Assembly: GCF_003612125.1 (NCBI RefSeq)
Contig: NZ_RAWI01000017.1
Location: 1 to 54,062 of the forward strand
DNA from: Corallococcus praedator
GTDB taxonomy: Bacteria > Myxococcota > Myxococcia > Myxococcales > Myxococcaceae
Length of the DNA stretch: 54,062 nucleotides
Direction of reading: 5' to 3'
Below the pieces are notes generated by a model, which saw only the letters and a list, made by a program, of their open reading frames with translations, did no database searches and was not told the DNA's origin. The position numbers were made by a program, and so were the translations under genes. Positions 54,040 to 54,062 of this stretch are shown piece after piece; position 1 is the first letter of the stretch, and each line of letters begins with the position of its first letter.

Positions 54040-54062
54040 ATGGACATCACCTCCTTCACCCG
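54040..54062 (+). CDS. Start of a further gene, cut by the window end
   Basis: An ATG at 54040 opens a frame MDITSFT running off the window. Upstream CTTCCGAGG could serve as a weak ribosome site, and the gene would follow the CorE-like sigma gene by 86 bases on the same strand. Too little sequence to judge the product; it may be a target of the sigma factor. Confidence 0.3.

Overview
This window looks like chromosome from a myxobacterium of the Myxococcaceae (Corallococcus/Myxococcus type). The DNA is very GC-rich with strongly GC-biased third codon positions. It is rich in lipoproteins, extracytoplasmic sigma factors, two-component and sigma-54 regulators, and carries a lipoprotein toxin of the kind myxobacteria use for kin discrimination. 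This taxonomic reading is inference; there is no rRNA to confirm it. I see no tRNA, rRNA, CRISPR array or insertion sequence.

Layout. 1-2591: a small monocistronic protein with a recognisable promoter and terminator, an FHA/sigma-54 activator and a lipoprotein. 2588-12505 (minus): eight tightly packed genes. The core is an alpha/beta hydrolase with a cysteine nucleophile, an acetoacetate-decarboxylase-like protein, a small membrane protein, a membrane-anchored patatin, a GMC (cholesterol-oxidase-like) oxidoreductase and a membrane metallophosphoesterase, followed by two exported proteins. This resembles a lipid or sterol-like oxidation module of unknown substrate. 12684-16467: an exported intradiol-dioxygenase-like lipoprotein with an OmpR/histidine-kinase pair. 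16671-17979 (minus): a histone-H1-like basic protein and an ECF sigma factor. 18191-25394: the complete GlgE alpha-glucan pathway (treS, mak, glgE, glgB), then an aldo/keto reductase whose ribosome binding site lies in a 14-bp perfect inverted repeat.

26489-28018 (minus): a PilZ protein and a two-gene unit of a Cys/His-rich small protein and a heme-oxygenase-fold protein lacking the heme-ligand histidine, behind a Fur-box-like site. 28433-29839: an exported PQQ-type sugar dehydrogenase behind duplicated 37-39 bp repeats. 29873-32002 (minus): prenyl synthase, GbsR/MarR regulator and a gamma-glutamylcyclotransferase-like protein, with a perfect 7-4-7 palindrome ahead of the operon. 32379-39432: MFS transporter, chemoreceptor, a dienelactone-hydrolase/SnoaL fusion lacking its nucleophile, a response-regulator/kinase hybrid, and an ornithine-cyclodeaminase-family enzyme.

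39506-43826: a TPR lipoprotein, a HupE/UreJ-type membrane protein with an EF-hand-like loop, a DUF4331 protein and a small lipoprotein. This is a plausible uncharacterised envelope system. 43979-44821: a peptidoglycan amidase. 44923-50916: a Cys-rich exported peptide and a CBA-type heavy-metal RND efflux system. 50932-53248 (minus): an Imm52-type immunity protein and a lipoprotein carrying a Tox-REase-5-like nuclease domain, a SitA-like toxin/immunity pair. It sits between the metal efflux operon and 53408-53953, a CorE-like metal-sensing ECF sigma factor with a Cys-rich tail.
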